A stretch of 46,576 nt of DNA from a virus. The DNA lies in IMG/VR virus record IMGVR_UViG_3300009082_000030, positions 1 through 46,576 of that record. The stretch is one strand, 5' to 3'. The stretch's first letter is position 1. Every line of letters begins with the position of its first letter. The position numbers and the translations under genes were made by a program. The notes beneath the pieces were generated by a model. The model saw only the letters and a program-made list of their open reading frames with translations, ran no database searches and was not told where the DNA came from. This document shows, piece after piece, positions 8,246 through 16,449 of the stretch.

Positions 8246-9565
8246 TTACACTCTTGTTAATTGATATACATACGAAGGAATAACTTCTTTTACTAATCCT
8301 TTAGTTATTCTGTTTTTTATTCCTTTGCGAATATCCTCTTTATCTTTTGTAATATCAAATGCTACACCAACAGTGCCTATTATTATACCGCCAATATCAA
8401 ATAATGGAGATTTTTTAACATCAAGCCAATATTCTCCATTATCATTTGTAATAAATATTTCATAAAATCTACATGAAGTTTTTGAATCTTTTGTAATATT
8501 ATCTGTGATACCATTAATATCACCCTGAATATATTTTTGTGCTATTTTATAAATATCTGAAATTTCTTTATCATCATAACCTATAGCTTGATCTGGATCA
8601 CATCCTAATATTTTTTCACATAATAATTTACTTGCAAACATATATTTATTATTAGCATCTTTAACCCACACTAATGCTTCCATATTATCTGACATTGTTT
8701 GTAACATATTGCATCTTCTATATATTAGTTCTTCAAATCTTAATTGATCTGTAACATCTTTACCAACAGATTGAATAACAAGTGGCATGTTTTTTTCATC
8801 AAATATCATTCTATCTGTCCAACGTTGATATTTAGTTTTGTTATTAATTATTACCTTATGTGTTATTTCTCGTGATGGATTGTCTGGTGTCAATAAATTA
8901 AAATGTTCCTTAATATACTCTTGCTCTTGCTCTGGAATAAAATTAAAAAAGTTTTCGCCTATAAGATTTTCTTTTTCTTTTTCAAAAAATCTTGCATAAG
9001 CAGTATTTATAAATGTTAATGTTCCATCTGGTAATACTCTTCTTATAAATTCTGTTTGGTCTTCTACTATATTTCTATATCGTTCTTCACTTCTCTTTAA
9101 TTTTTGTTCTATAGTTTTCCATTCAGTAATATCTCTACATACTCCTATTTCATAAAGAACGTTATTGTCATTATCAATTTGACTATTAGCTCTAACATTA
9201 ACCCATTTATGTCCACGGTTTTTTACTTTTAATCTAAACTCTTTATTGCCATATTGTGTGTTGTTTTTTTCTCTTTGAACTCTAAAACTTTCAAGAACCA
9301 TTTCTCTATCTTGTTCATAAACAAACTCTATAAACATTTTACCTATTGCGTTTTCAGCATCTTCTTGAGTATAACCAAACAATTCAATATTGCCGCCGAT
9401 ATAAACAATTACACCATCTTTATCAATTTTATATACAAGATCTGGAATACTATCTACCAAAGCTTTGAACTGTTCTTCGCTTCTTTTTAATGCATCATCT
9501 TTTTCAATAAGCTCTTGAGTTAAAATTTTTAATTGTTCTAAGTTTGTTTCCATAACACTACTCAT
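8246..9565 (-). CDS. Triple-PAS sensor protein without output domain
   Basis: 439 residues. A short coiled coil (residues 1-30, ending in KRSEEQFKALVDSIPDLVYK) leads into PAS1 (about 30-150, PAC signature VCRDITEWKTIEQKL), PAS2 (about 155-275, SEERYRNIVEDQTEFIRRV to SVGKDVTDQL) and PAS3 (about 285-405, DNMEALVWVKDANNKYMFAS to VGVAFDITKDKED). The last 30 residues are basic (RKGIKNRITKGLVKEV) and match no HisKA, GGDEF, EAL, HTH or STAS-kinase signature. It is thus a free-standing sensor that must act through a partner. It overlaps the tagged small gene upstream by 8 bases and precedes the coiled-coil and STAS genes. Confidence 0.8.
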   Translation of the reverse strand: MSSVMETNLEQLKILTQELIEKDDALKRSEEQFKALVDSIPDLVYKIDKDGVIVYIGGNIELFGYTQEDAENAIGKMFIEFVYEQDREMVLESFRVQREKNNTQYGNKEFRLKVKNRGHKWVNVRANSQIDNDNNVLYEIGVCRDITEWKTIEQKLKRSEERYRNIVEDQTEFIRRVLPDGTLTFINTAYARFFEKEKENLIGENFFNFIPEQEQEYIKEHFNLLTPDNPSREITHKVIINNKTKYQRWTDRMIFDEKNMPLVIQSVGKDVTDQLRFEELIYRRCNMLQTMSDNMEALVWVKDANNKYMFASKLLCEKILGCDPDQAIGYDDKEISDIYKIAQKYIQGDINGITDNITKDSKTSCRFYEIFITNDNGEYWLDVKKSPLFDIGGIIIGTVGVAFDITKDKEDIRKGIKNRITKGLVKEVIPSYVYQLTRV

Positions 9566-9749
9566 TATTGCTTAATAGCTCCGGTTGTGGCCTACGTATT
9601 ATTGGCAGTCTTTTATATTTTTTAGTATTTTTGCTTAAATATTTTTTAGGATTAAGTTTTTGATTTGTTCCAATACTATTACCATCGATTGTCATAGCTG
9701 TTGTGGCAATTAAATCTTCAATATATTTAGACAATTTTATTCTTTTCAT
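9558..9749 (-). CDS. Small basic protein with YLE tag
   Basis: 63 residues starting MKRIKLSKYIEDL, a good YIE form of the tag shifted by two residues. The rest is Lys/Arg/Pro-rich (KKYLSKNTKKYKRLPIIRRP), suggesting nucleic-acid binding, as expected of a DNA-associated internal peptide. GGAGAATATCT precedes the ATG. It is the first gene of the sensory cluster and overlaps the PAS gene by 8 bases. Function otherwise unknown. Confidence 0.5.
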   Translation of the reverse strand: MKRIKLSKYIEDLIATTAMTIDGNSIGTNQKLNPKKYLSKNTKKYKRLPIIRRPQPELLSNNE

Positions 9750-9824
9750 AGATATTCTCCGATTGAATAGGATATAATATATTAAGAAGAATTGATCATA
9801 TTATATAAAATAAAAGGATATTAT

Positions 9825-10475
9825 ATGGAAACTAGAATAGAAGATTTTGATAAATTACAACCAAAGCTTACTAAGTCCGGAAAAACAAGAAGTCAAATCG
9901 GTAAATCAAGTAAACAAAAAGGAAAATCCGGAGAAAGATATTTTGCAGATAAATTAAGCGAAGTATCTGGTATGTCTTTTATACGAGTCCCCAATTCTGG
10001 TGCAGGGGTTGGAAGTCAGAACAGAGAACGATTAAAAGTTTTAACAAAAACACAAGGGTTTATACAACTCGGAGATATAATTCCACCAGACGACTTAAAT
10101 AATCATTTTATATTTGAATGTAAAAATTATAAAGATTTAAACTTTTCAACTTTATTAAAATCAGGTGGATGTATTAAAATTCATGAATGGTTAAACGAAT
10201 TAGCATATGATTGTGAAAGTGCAAAAATGTATATGAATCTAAATAATATTTTAGGGTTTTTATGTGTTAAAATAACAAACAAAGGTAATTGGATAATTGT
10301 AAATTCTATTTATGACCAACTCACTTTAAGTTTACCAATATTAACATTTGAATATTTAACAAAATTTGACGGATGGAATAACTTATTTATGATGGTAGAA
10401 TTTGAGCCATTTATAAAAAATAATAAAAAAATCTTATTTTCAATTAAAAAAAATGTAGAAATTTTTGAAAAATAA
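9825..10475 (+). CDS. PD-(D/E)XK nuclease, Holliday-junction-resolvase-like
   Basis: 216 residues from the ATG at 9825, chosen because AAAAGG lies about 8 bases upstream; a frame from 9792 adds 11 residues without a better site. The core has GKSGERYFADKLSE (Glu), RVPNSGAGVGS, LGDIIPP (Asp) and FIFECKNYK (the E-x-K pair), the order seen in archaeal-Hjc/RecB-type nucleases. The N-terminus is Lys-rich (SSKQKGKSG). A role in junction resolution or DNA processing is likely; substrate unknown. It is divergent from the sensory cluster and upstream of Hsp20. Confidence 0.65.
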   Translation: METRIEDFDKLQPKLTKSGKTRSQIGKSSKQKGKSGERYFADKLSEVSGMSFIRVPNSGAGVGSQNRERLKVLTKTQGFIQLGDIIPPDDLNNHFIFECKNYKDLNFSTLLKSGGCIKIHEWLNELAYDCESAKMYMNLNNILGFLCVKITNKGNWIIVNSIYDQLTLSLPILTFEYLTKFDGWNNLFMMVEFEPFIKNNKKILFSIKKNVEIFEK

Positions 10476-10490
10476 ATAATATAATTATAC

Positions 10491-10514
10491 AGAATATAAC
10501 AATAAGTATATTCT
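10491..10514. repeat. Inverted repeat AGAATATA...TATATTCT upstream of Hsp20 gene
   Basis: Two perfect 8-base arms (10491-10498 and 10507-10514) are separated by 8 bases, in the gap between the nuclease and Hsp20 genes. It is not followed by a T run, so it is more likely an operator or an mRNA structure than a terminator. Confidence 0.4.
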
Positions 10515-10516
10515 AA

Positions 10517-10565
10517 CTTTGCACCTTATGGGCAAAGACACTTTATTAAAATAAGAGGTGACAGT
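10517..10565 (+). promoter_or_regulatory. Hsp20 leader with Shine-Dalgarno-sequestering complement (possible RNA thermometer)
   Basis: The Shine-Dalgarno lies in ATAAGAGGTG (10551-10560), 5 bases before the ATG. CACCTTAT (10522-10529) can pair with it: CACC with GGTG and TTAT with ATAA, leaving a GA bulge. This would occlude the ribosome site. A competing small hairpin, CTTTGC (10517-10522) with GCAAAG (10532-10537), puts the anti-SD in its loop. Two alternative folds near a small heat-shock gene resemble ROSE-type RNA thermometers in principle. No folding was computed. Confidence 0.4.
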
Positions 10566-11057
10566 ATGTTTAATTCAGGCACACTAGTTCCACGCACATT
10601 TTCAAATCGTTTTCCATCAATTTCCCCTTCTGATTTATTTAAGACTCATTCAGATCTATTCAAAGATATGGATAAAATATTTTATTTATTATTTCCAGAC
10701 TTTGTAGAGAATGAAGTTCCAGAAATATTCAAAGGGTATCCGGTTAGTAATGTTTATGTAAATACTGAAGGCGAAGTAAAAATTGAAATTGCTGTAACAG
10801 GATTTCAAAAAGAAGAAATCAATATAAACATTGAAGATAATTGCCTAATTGTTTCTGCTGAAAGAAATAATGAAGAAAATGAAGAAAAATGGCAAAATGT
10901 TTATCGCAATCTAAAAACTTCAGCTTTTGATAAACGCTATAGATTATCAAATCGTATGGACATAGAAAAAGCTAAAGTAACGATGGAAAATGGAATACTA
11001 ACAATAGTTATTCCAATTAAAGAAGGTTCTAAACCAAAAAAACTAAGTATTAAGTAA
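10566..11057 (+). CDS. Small heat-shock protein, Hsp20/alpha-crystallin family
   Basis: 163 residues. The N-terminal arm (about 1-65) is Phe/Ser/Pro-rich and contains LFKDMDKIFYLLFPDF. The alpha-crystallin domain spans about 66-160: VSNVYVNTEGEVKIEIAVTG, FQKEEININIEDNCLIVSAE, then RNLKTSAFDKRYRLS and the ENGILTIVIP strand, which carries the I-x-I/V-type motif near the C-terminus (NGxL/I-x-I). These ATP-independent holdases stop aggregation; phage copies (notably in cyanophages) are thought to help folding or assembly of virion proteins. The gene has a strong AGAGGTG site within a probable regulated leader and ends at a bidirectional terminator. It has no YLE tag. Confidence 0.9.
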   Translation: MFNSGTLVPRTFSNRFPSISPSDLFKTHSDLFKDMDKIFYLLFPDFVENEVPEIFKGYPVSNVYVNTEGEVKIEIAVTGFQKEEININIEDNCLIVSAERNNEENEEKWQNVYRNLKTSAFDKRYRLSNRMDIEKAKVTMENGILTIVIPIKEGSKPKKLSIK

Positions 11058-11061
11058 ATTA

Positions 11062-11090
11062 AAAAAGCCCGGATTATTTTCGGGCTTTTT
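11062..11090. terminator. Bidirectional rho-independent terminator
   Basis: AAAAAGCCCG (11062-11071), a 9-base loop, then CGGGCTTTTT (11081-11090). The stem is flanked by A and T runs and so works on both strands. It ends the Hsp20 gene on the + strand and overlaps the last codons and stop of the convergent minus-strand repeat protein. Confidence 0.85.
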
Positions 11091-13128
11091 CTTTAGCTAA
11101 TCGTTTTACTTTTGCTGTGGGATTATCAATATAGTCAATAGCTGATTTATTTTTTCGTACCGCTAACATTTGTATTTCTTCGGATGGGTCTGTAATATAT
11201 TTAATATGACGCCACGACCTTTTTATTAAAGCCTTATGTGACTCTGATGATACTTTCTTTATTTCTTCTGATGGGTTTTTAATAAATTGAATAGCATTAC
11301 CATTCTGTTTTACTGCTAATATTTTTATTTCTTCTGATGCATTTTGAATATGTTTAATAGCATTTCCATCTGTTTCTACTGCAAGTTTTTGTATTTTTTC
11401 GGATGGATTTTTAATATATTTAATAACAAATGGAGAATCTTTTACCGCATACCATTGCACCTTATCAGATGGATTTTTAATTAATTGAATAACAGTACCA
11501 TCTTGTGATACCGCTATTTGTTGTACTTCTTCTGATGGATTTTTAATAAATTGAATTGTATTACCACGACTTTGAACTGCCATTTGTTTTATTTTTTCTG
11601 ATGGATTTTTAATATATTTAATTAAATAAGCGCTAAAATCTATTGCCATTTCTTGTACTTCTTCTGATGGGTTATCAATAACCTCGATAACATTTGGATC
11701 ATTTTGCATTGCCAACAATTGCACTTTTTCAGATGGATTTTTAATATATGTAAGGGCATAAGCATCTTGTTCTATTGCTAATATCTGTAATTTTTCTGAT
11801 GGATTTTTAATATAACGTATTGCTTGCGGTGTTTCTTGTATTGCTTTATTTATCATACGTTGAGAAGGATTTTCAATATATTTTATTATTTCACCGTTTC
11901 TGCCAAGTGCATCTAATGTAATACTTTCTGGTGGGTCAATAAACATTTTATATAAATCAGGTATTTCATTTTCATATGCGTGCTCTATTGCATCTCGCAT
12001 AATAGATGGGGTTTGTACTTTAATATATTTAAAATTTTTCCTATCTTGTTTTATTGCTATTTTTATTATTTTATTACTTGGGTTTTTTATGTCTTTAAAA
12101 CTAATTGCTTTGTTTTTTAAAAGTGCTTCTAAATGACCATCTGATAATTTATCCAGATTTTTTTTACCATAATATTTATATGTACCCATAGTGTCATCGT
12201 AAATATCTGTTGATAAACTATATAAACCTTCTTTGGGTTTTCCTGTAACATTTTTAATTATATTCTGTACTTGTTGTTTGAATGCTTCTGGAGCTTCTTC
12301 TGGGTATGCTTTTTCTTCAACATCCCAAACCATTTCTTGTGAAAATTCAGTTTCATCTCTATCTTTATTACGACGACGAAAACCAAATTGTTTCATTGTT
12401 GTATAGGTTCTTGGCTTTATTAATACTCTTGCCTTTGGATCATTTAATTCAAATTCATCTCCGGCTTGAACTAAATATGCAATAAATACACCAGCAGATA
12501 TACCAGACCCCACCATATCTCTATACATGCCACTGTTTAAATTCATACAAGACCTCCAACCAACACTAGTTGATTGAGATGCTATTGCTCTTTGGTCCAT
12601 AGTAAATACTATTTTATATTCTTTATCTTTATTATTATTATAAATACTTAATCTTGAAATGTTTATTTTATCATTATTTATTAAGTTATTAATTTTTAAT
12701 TTATCTATTGCGTCTAATTGTTTTTTAGCACCTGGGTTTTGTTCTGCTGCTTTTTGTAATTGGTCATATGTTTTAATTTTAGAATTAAATGAACTTAAAA
12801 TGTCAATAACATTTATTTCTTTATTGTCTTTTGTAACTTTTCCAGTTAAATAACTTTCTTTAGAAACTGTATATCCTAAATCTGATAATATTGGTATTAG
12901 TTTTGTATCAAATGCATTTAGTTTAGAAATAGCTTTTGTTTGATAATCTACTATAACAGTTTCAGCAAATGTGCCACCGTTTAATTTTGTAAAAAAATTT
13001 TTAAGTTTTGGTAATACTTGTTCATATGTGTCTTTGTCAAATGTTCTATTGATTGTTGTTTTATATTTCTTTTCCCAAGATTTTTGAGATATTATTTCAT
13101 TATATATGTGATTCAAATAATCTTTCAT
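11074..13128 (-). CDS. Tagged W-R-S-C-M domain protein with 22-residue repeats
   Basis: 684 residues. The N-terminus MKDYLNHIYNEI is a tag variant. Residues about 165-300 form a domain with VGWRSCMNL (Cys194), GVFIAYLVQAGDE, ARVLIKPRTY and a W-D-V-E-x-x-x-Y segment. The same order occurs in the tagged protein at 40395-41822. From about residue 420 to the end are some twelve tandem 22-residue units of the pattern N-P-S-E-x-(I/V)-Q-x-x-A-V-x-x-x-(G)-x-x-I-x-(Y/F)-I-K, with one 29-residue unit; less regular units precede them. This resembles DUF4116-like helical repeats, a likely binding solenoid. The stop lies inside the bidirectional terminator. An injected effector with a variable recognition arm is inferred. 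Confidence 0.7.
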   Translation of the reverse strand: MKDYLNHIYNEIISQKSWEKKYKTTINRTFDKDTYEQVLPKLKNFFTKLNGGTFAETVIVDYQTKAISKLNAFDTKLIPILSDLGYTVSKESYLTGKVTKDNKEINVIDILSSFNSKIKTYDQLQKAAEQNPGAKKQLDAIDKLKINNLINNDKINISRLSIYNNNKDKEYKIVFTMDQRAIASQSTSVGWRSCMNLNSGMYRDMVGSGISAGVFIAYLVQAGDEFELNDPKARVLIKPRTYTTMKQFGFRRRNKDRDETEFSQEMVWDVEEKAYPEEAPEAFKQQVQNIIKNVTGKPKEGLYSLSTDIYDDTMGTYKYYGKKNLDKLSDGHLEALLKNKAISFKDIKNPSNKIIKIAIKQDRKNFKYIKVQTPSIMRDAIEHAYENEIPDLYKMFIDPPESITLDALGRNGEIIKYIENPSQRMINKAIQETPQAIRYIKNPSEKLQILAIEQDAYALTYIKNPSEKVQLLAMQNDPNVIEVIDNPSEEVQEMAIDFSAYLIKYIKNPSEKIKQMAVQSRGNTIQFIKNPSEEVQQIAVSQDGTVIQLIKNPSDKVQWYAVKDSPFVIKYIKNPSEKIQKLAVETDGNAIKHIQNASEEIKILAVKQNGNAIQFIKNPSEEIKKVSSESHKALIKRSWRHIKYITDPSEEIQMLAVRKNKSAIDYIDNPTAKVKRLAKEKARK
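11077..11871 (-). repeat. 66-bp coding repeats (22-residue units)
   Basis: About twelve units recur every 66 bases in frame. Most include a form of TCnGATGGATTTTTAATATA, the reverse complement of the codons for Y-I-K-N-P-S-(E/D). The copies have diverged at synonymous and variable positions, as expected of an old protein repeat under selection. Confidence 0.8.
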
Positions 13129-13132
13129 GGCT

Positions 13133-13531
13133 TTACATTATAGAATATCTTTGTAATTGATTAATAAACATGTTTACATCTTTAGTGTTTATTTTTCCAA
13201 ATTCTAAATCTTTTTGAAAGTTATTGACATCAAAAATCATTTTACCAATATCCCATATACATTCTTTTGCTAATGAAGTTATTTTATTAGTGCTTTTGGC
13301 TGCATCAAATAAAGTCTCTTCTGTAACTTTCTTTTTGACGTCTTGGTCTATTTCCATCCATCTTCTTTTAACTCTGCTATCAGAACTATAATAACTGTTT
13401 CTTAGTTCAGATTCTCTATCAACTTTTTCATATTTAGATGAAAGGTCTAATTTTCTTTTTGTAGGCCCCATAAAGCGCGGGTCATCAAGTTGACCCTCTA
13501 ATTGTTCTAAATATTTATTAAATTTATTCAT
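13133..13531 (-). CDS. Tagged hypothetical protein
   Basis: About 132 residues from the ATG at 13531, which gives MNKFNKYLEQLE, a model YLE tag. A frame four codons longer starts at 13543, but GAAGGG inside it is the probable Shine-Dalgarno for 13531. The body is charged (SKYEKVDRESELRNSYYSSD, RVKRRWMEIDQDVKKK) and helical, with no recognised domain. The first eight residues and the DNA around the start are identical to those of the next gene upstream, although the bodies are unrelated. Confidence 0.55.
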   Translation of the reverse strand: MNKFNKYLEQLEGQLDDPRFMGPTKRKLDLSSKYEKVDRESELRNSYYSSDSRVKRRWMEIDQDVKKKVTEETLFDAAKSTNKITSLAKECIWDIGKMIFDVNNFQKDLEFGKINTKDVNMFINQLQRYSIM

Positions 13532-13558
13532 ATTACCCTTCATTATATTATATAATAG

Positions 13559-13972
13559 TTATTTTTCTACAAATATCTTTTTATTTTTTCCATCTTTACC
13601 TTTTTCAGTAAAAGTATAATATCCATGTATTGCAATGTGTTTTTGTGCAAGTACCTTTGCCATATTCTTTAAATCTTTTACATTTCTAATTTCATCGGCT
13701 TGACTTTTAATGGCCTCTCTATAAAGTTTTTCTTTACCTTTAGTTTTAAGATCTGAAATAATAATATCAATCAATTCATCAGAATCAATATCATCAATAT
13801 TATCCAATGTATCTTCATCAAACCCTTTATCGAAACCATAATTAAAAATCATATCAATTAATTCTTCTTTGCTTAAATTATGTAATTGTTCTGTTAACAT
13901 TTCATCTAAATTTGAGCTTGTTTCTTTTTTATTGCTTGTTGCCATTTCTAAATATTTATTAAATTTATTCAT
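13559..13972 (-). CDS. Tagged acidic hypothetical protein
   Basis: 137 residues starting MNKFNKYLEMAT. After a Ser/Lys/Glu linker comes an acidic helical region (LSKEELIDMIFNYGFDKGFD, DNIDDIDSDELIDIIIS), then a Lys-rich C-terminus (FTEKGKDGKNKKIFVEK). The family is not recognised. The region LHNLSKEELIDMIFNYGFD has the look of a short SAP-like or helix-loop-helix binding element, but that is weak. Between two other tagged genes. Confidence 0.5.
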   Translation of the reverse strand: MNKFNKYLEMATSNKKETSSNLDEMLTEQLHNLSKEELIDMIFNYGFDKGFDEDTLDNIDDIDSDELIDIIISDLKTKGKEKLYREAIKSQADEIRNVKDLKNMAKVLAQKHIAIHGYYTFTEKGKDGKNKKIFVEK

Positions 13973-13983
13973 ATTATTTTATC

Positions 13984-16209
13984 CTATAATGGTTTTAAAA
14001 ACTTATATAAGTTCTTATAAATATCATCTACTAATTTTTTTTGTGTATTCGTGAGCTTTCGGTCTTCTTGTATTTGTTTTAAAATAAAAACCGTTTCATT
14101 AATATATTTTTTTCTAAATTCATATGATACATGTTCTAAATCAGAAACATTATCTAATCTATCTGCTAGTTTTATAACTAATGCCCATGAGCTCATATTA
14201 GACATTTTATCTGCCAAATATCTTTTTTTACCAATCGTTTTAATTGCTTTATTATCATTAGTTAATTCTTTTACTAATGACGCAACTAATTCACCAAATG
14301 AACTTTTAATATCTTTTAATGATAGATTAGTGTCTTCAATTGTATCATGTAAATATGCTGCTGATATTAAATGCGGTAAAAATTTTGATTTTTTATTTTT
14401 GGCAATTATTTCTGCTACCTTTTTAGGGTGATTAAAGTATGGAGCATTATTAAATTTTCTTTTCTGCTCTTTGTGTTGTTCTATAGAAACTTCCTTAGCT
14501 CTATTTACCATTTTTGATAATAATGGATTTTCTAAATATACTTTTTGTAAAATATCTTGTTTAATATCGTTTGACTCGCTTATTTGTCCTTTTAATAACT
14601 TTCCCCAATCTTTATATTCGGTTTTTTTAATAGATGCAGTTTCAAACATTCCATCCATTTGTCCTTGTTTAAAACGGAAAATTATTACTATTTCTAATAC
14701 AGAAGTTTTTCCTATTGAAACAATAATTGGAAATATAACACCAGAACCGCTATTAGAAATGTCATATGATAATTTGATTTTGTTTTTCTTAATAGAATTT
14801 TTAATTGTTTTTTTAGATGGGATTACCGTATATTCATTTCCACCACCAGCAAAATACCAAAGGTCCATAGAGTCTAATGCGCTAACTTGACGAACAAATA
14901 AATCGGCTAACTTATCTTCTGTTATTTTACCGGCAAACATACTATCAATAATTTTTTTAAAATATTTGCCTCTTAATCCTTCATCTTTTTTAGAAAAATC
15001 TATATCATTTGCATCATCTTCTTCTTCTTCTAATGAAGACCATTTTTTAGTCATCTCTTGTGGTAAGCATTGATATATTTTTCTTGCTGCATATCTAAAG
15101 GATGTATATTTTTTTATTTTATCTTTTATTTGAGACCTGTCTTTTATGCCGAGTTTTATATTTGCGTCTGGAAATAATAATATTTCTTTTAATATAGTTT
15201 CAGCTTCTTTGTCGCTTATTTTATATTTTTGATAATCCGGATATGTTTTACAAGTTTGTTTTACTTTTTTTAATATTTCACGGAAAGCCGGAGCATGATA
15301 TGTAGAATTTTTACCTTTTGTCCAACTATCTAATTGTTCATACCACCCTTGTAACATATTTGTCCAATACTTTTCATGTTTTTCATATGTAAACACTGAA
15401 AATCTTTTTTCATCCATCTCTTCATCTGCTAATCCTAATGTTTTAATAATTTGTGCAGTTGAAAGATTTTTAAATTGTCCTGTTTCAAACTTTAAAGAAA
15501 TACCTTGAAATATACCATCAATAGGTATTACAATATCTGAAGCGCCAAATTTAGTACTATCATTACTCGGCCCAGTCCAATATACAACTTTAGGTGCTTT
15601 TATATTAGCAAATCTTCTAATAGATTCTGCGGTATGTAATGCATCATATGCAACATAAAAAAACTTTTTATAATTTTCTTTATCATTCTTTGGATCTATA
15701 AATGCCATTTTTCCATCTGATAATTCTATTGGTGCTAAATCTTCTGTTGCTGTTGGTTTAACTTTCGCACTTGGATATGGATAAATAAATTGTATTATAT
15801 CCGATGGCTTTGTAATAATATCTTTTGCTCTATTATGAACAACTTGTTTACTTTGCAATTGTTCATTTAAATCGTTTAATTGATTATTTAATAATTCTAA
15901 CGCCGAAGTTAACTCATCTATTTCTTTTTGTAATTGATTATTAAATGCTTTAGAAATAGTATTTTTGGGCAGTGATTGTTCTTTGCTTAATTTTTGTTGC
16001 TTACTATTTAAACTTTTTTCTGCTTTAGTTATTTTATTATTTACTACATTTATATTTTTATTTATATATGATATAGACTTATCTTCTTCTTCTTTTATTT
16101 TTAATTCTGGATAGGCTAAAAAAACGGCAACAAGAATTTCATGATAAAATGTTGTTGCATTTGCATCACCAGATAATGTCGCTTCTAAATAATAATTTAA
16201 GTCAGCCAT
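13984..16209 (-). CDS. Tagged multidomain protein with C-terminal SpoT/MESH1-type HD hydrolase domain
   Basis: 741 residues. Tag MADLNYYLEATL. Residues about 45-120 form a coiled coil. A central region of about 420 residues has no family I recognise but includes WTGPSNDSTKFGASDIVIPI and RFRFK-type strands. The C-terminal domain (about 560-735) shows YFNHPKKVAEII (zinc-binding His), AAYLHDTIEDT (His621-Asp622), FGELVASLVKELT and VIKLADRLDNVSDLE, the order of RelA/SpoT-type and MESH1-type hydrolases, which cleave the 3'-pyrophosphate of (p)ppGpp. There is no synthetase domain. If injected, it could damp a stringent response or remove alarmone signals at once. Another pyrophosphorylated substrate is possible. 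The ATG overlaps the stop of the preceding gene. Confidence 0.7.
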   Translation of the reverse strand: MADLNYYLEATLSGDANATTFYHEILVAVFLAYPELKIKEEEDKSISYINKNINVVNNKITKAEKSLNSKQQKLSKEQSLPKNTISKAFNNQLQKEIDELTSALELLNNQLNDLNEQLQSKQVVHNRAKDIITKPSDIIQFIYPYPSAKVKPTATEDLAPIELSDGKMAFIDPKNDKENYKKFFYVAYDALHTAESIRRFANIKAPKVVYWTGPSNDSTKFGASDIVIPIDGIFQGISLKFETGQFKNLSTAQIIKTLGLADEEMDEKRFSVFTYEKHEKYWTNMLQGWYEQLDSWTKGKNSTYHAPAFREILKKVKQTCKTYPDYQKYKISDKEAETILKEILLFPDANIKLGIKDRSQIKDKIKKYTSFRYAARKIYQCLPQEMTKKWSSLEEEEDDANDIDFSKKDEGLRGKYFKKIIDSMFAGKITEDKLADLFVRQVSALDSMDLWYFAGGGNEYTVIPSKKTIKNSIKKNKIKLSYDISNSGSGVIFPIIVSIGKTSVLEIVIIFRFKQGQMDGMFETASIKKTEYKDWGKLLKGQISESNDIKQDILQKVYLENPLLSKMVNRAKEVSIEQHKEQKRKFNNAPYFNHPKKVAEIIAKNKKSKFLPHLISAAYLHDTIEDTNLSLKDIKSSFGELVASLVKELTNDNKAIKTIGKKRYLADKMSNMSSWALVIKLADRLDNVSDLEHVSYEFRKKYINETVFILKQIQEDRKLTNTQKKLVDDIYKNLYKFLKPL

Positions 16210-16448
16210 TATTTATCTACCTTTTTTTTAAAATCTTCACAACCAGTTACTTGTTTTTCGCCGTCAGAAAATTCAACCGTATATAATTTATTTTTATAGG
16301 GTTTTATTTTTTTTCCCTTTAAATCACGGTCCGTTTCGGTTTCACGAATTTTAACTATTGTAACAGTTTCATCGTTTTTATAAATTACCTTATCGCCAAC
16401 TTTATAATCATCTTTGATAGTTTCTAAATAATAATTAAATGTTTTCAT
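16209..16448 (-). CDS. Tagged small beta-rich protein
   Basis: 79 residues. Tag MKTFNYYLETIK, then a compact beta-rich domain: YKVGDKVIYKNDETVTIVKI, KKIKPYKNKLYTVEFSDGEK, CEDFKKK. V-G-D-K-V-x-Y and Y-x-V-x-F-x-D-G-E are typical of SH3/KOW/Tudor-like barrels that bind nucleic acid or protein. Only one domain follows the tag, so the tag is clearly an add-on. One-base overlap with the HD-protein gene downstream. Confidence 0.55.
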   Translation of the reverse strand: MKTFNYYLETIKDDYKVGDKVIYKNDETVTIVKIRETETDRDLKGKKIKPYKNKLYTVEFSDGEKQVTGCEDFKKKVDK

Positions 16449-16449
16449 A

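Noticed and set aside
11077-11871. Regular 66-bp repeats that look like a CRISPR-type array
   Set aside because: The units keep one reading frame, have no constant repeat/variable spacer division and encode 22-residue protein repeats.
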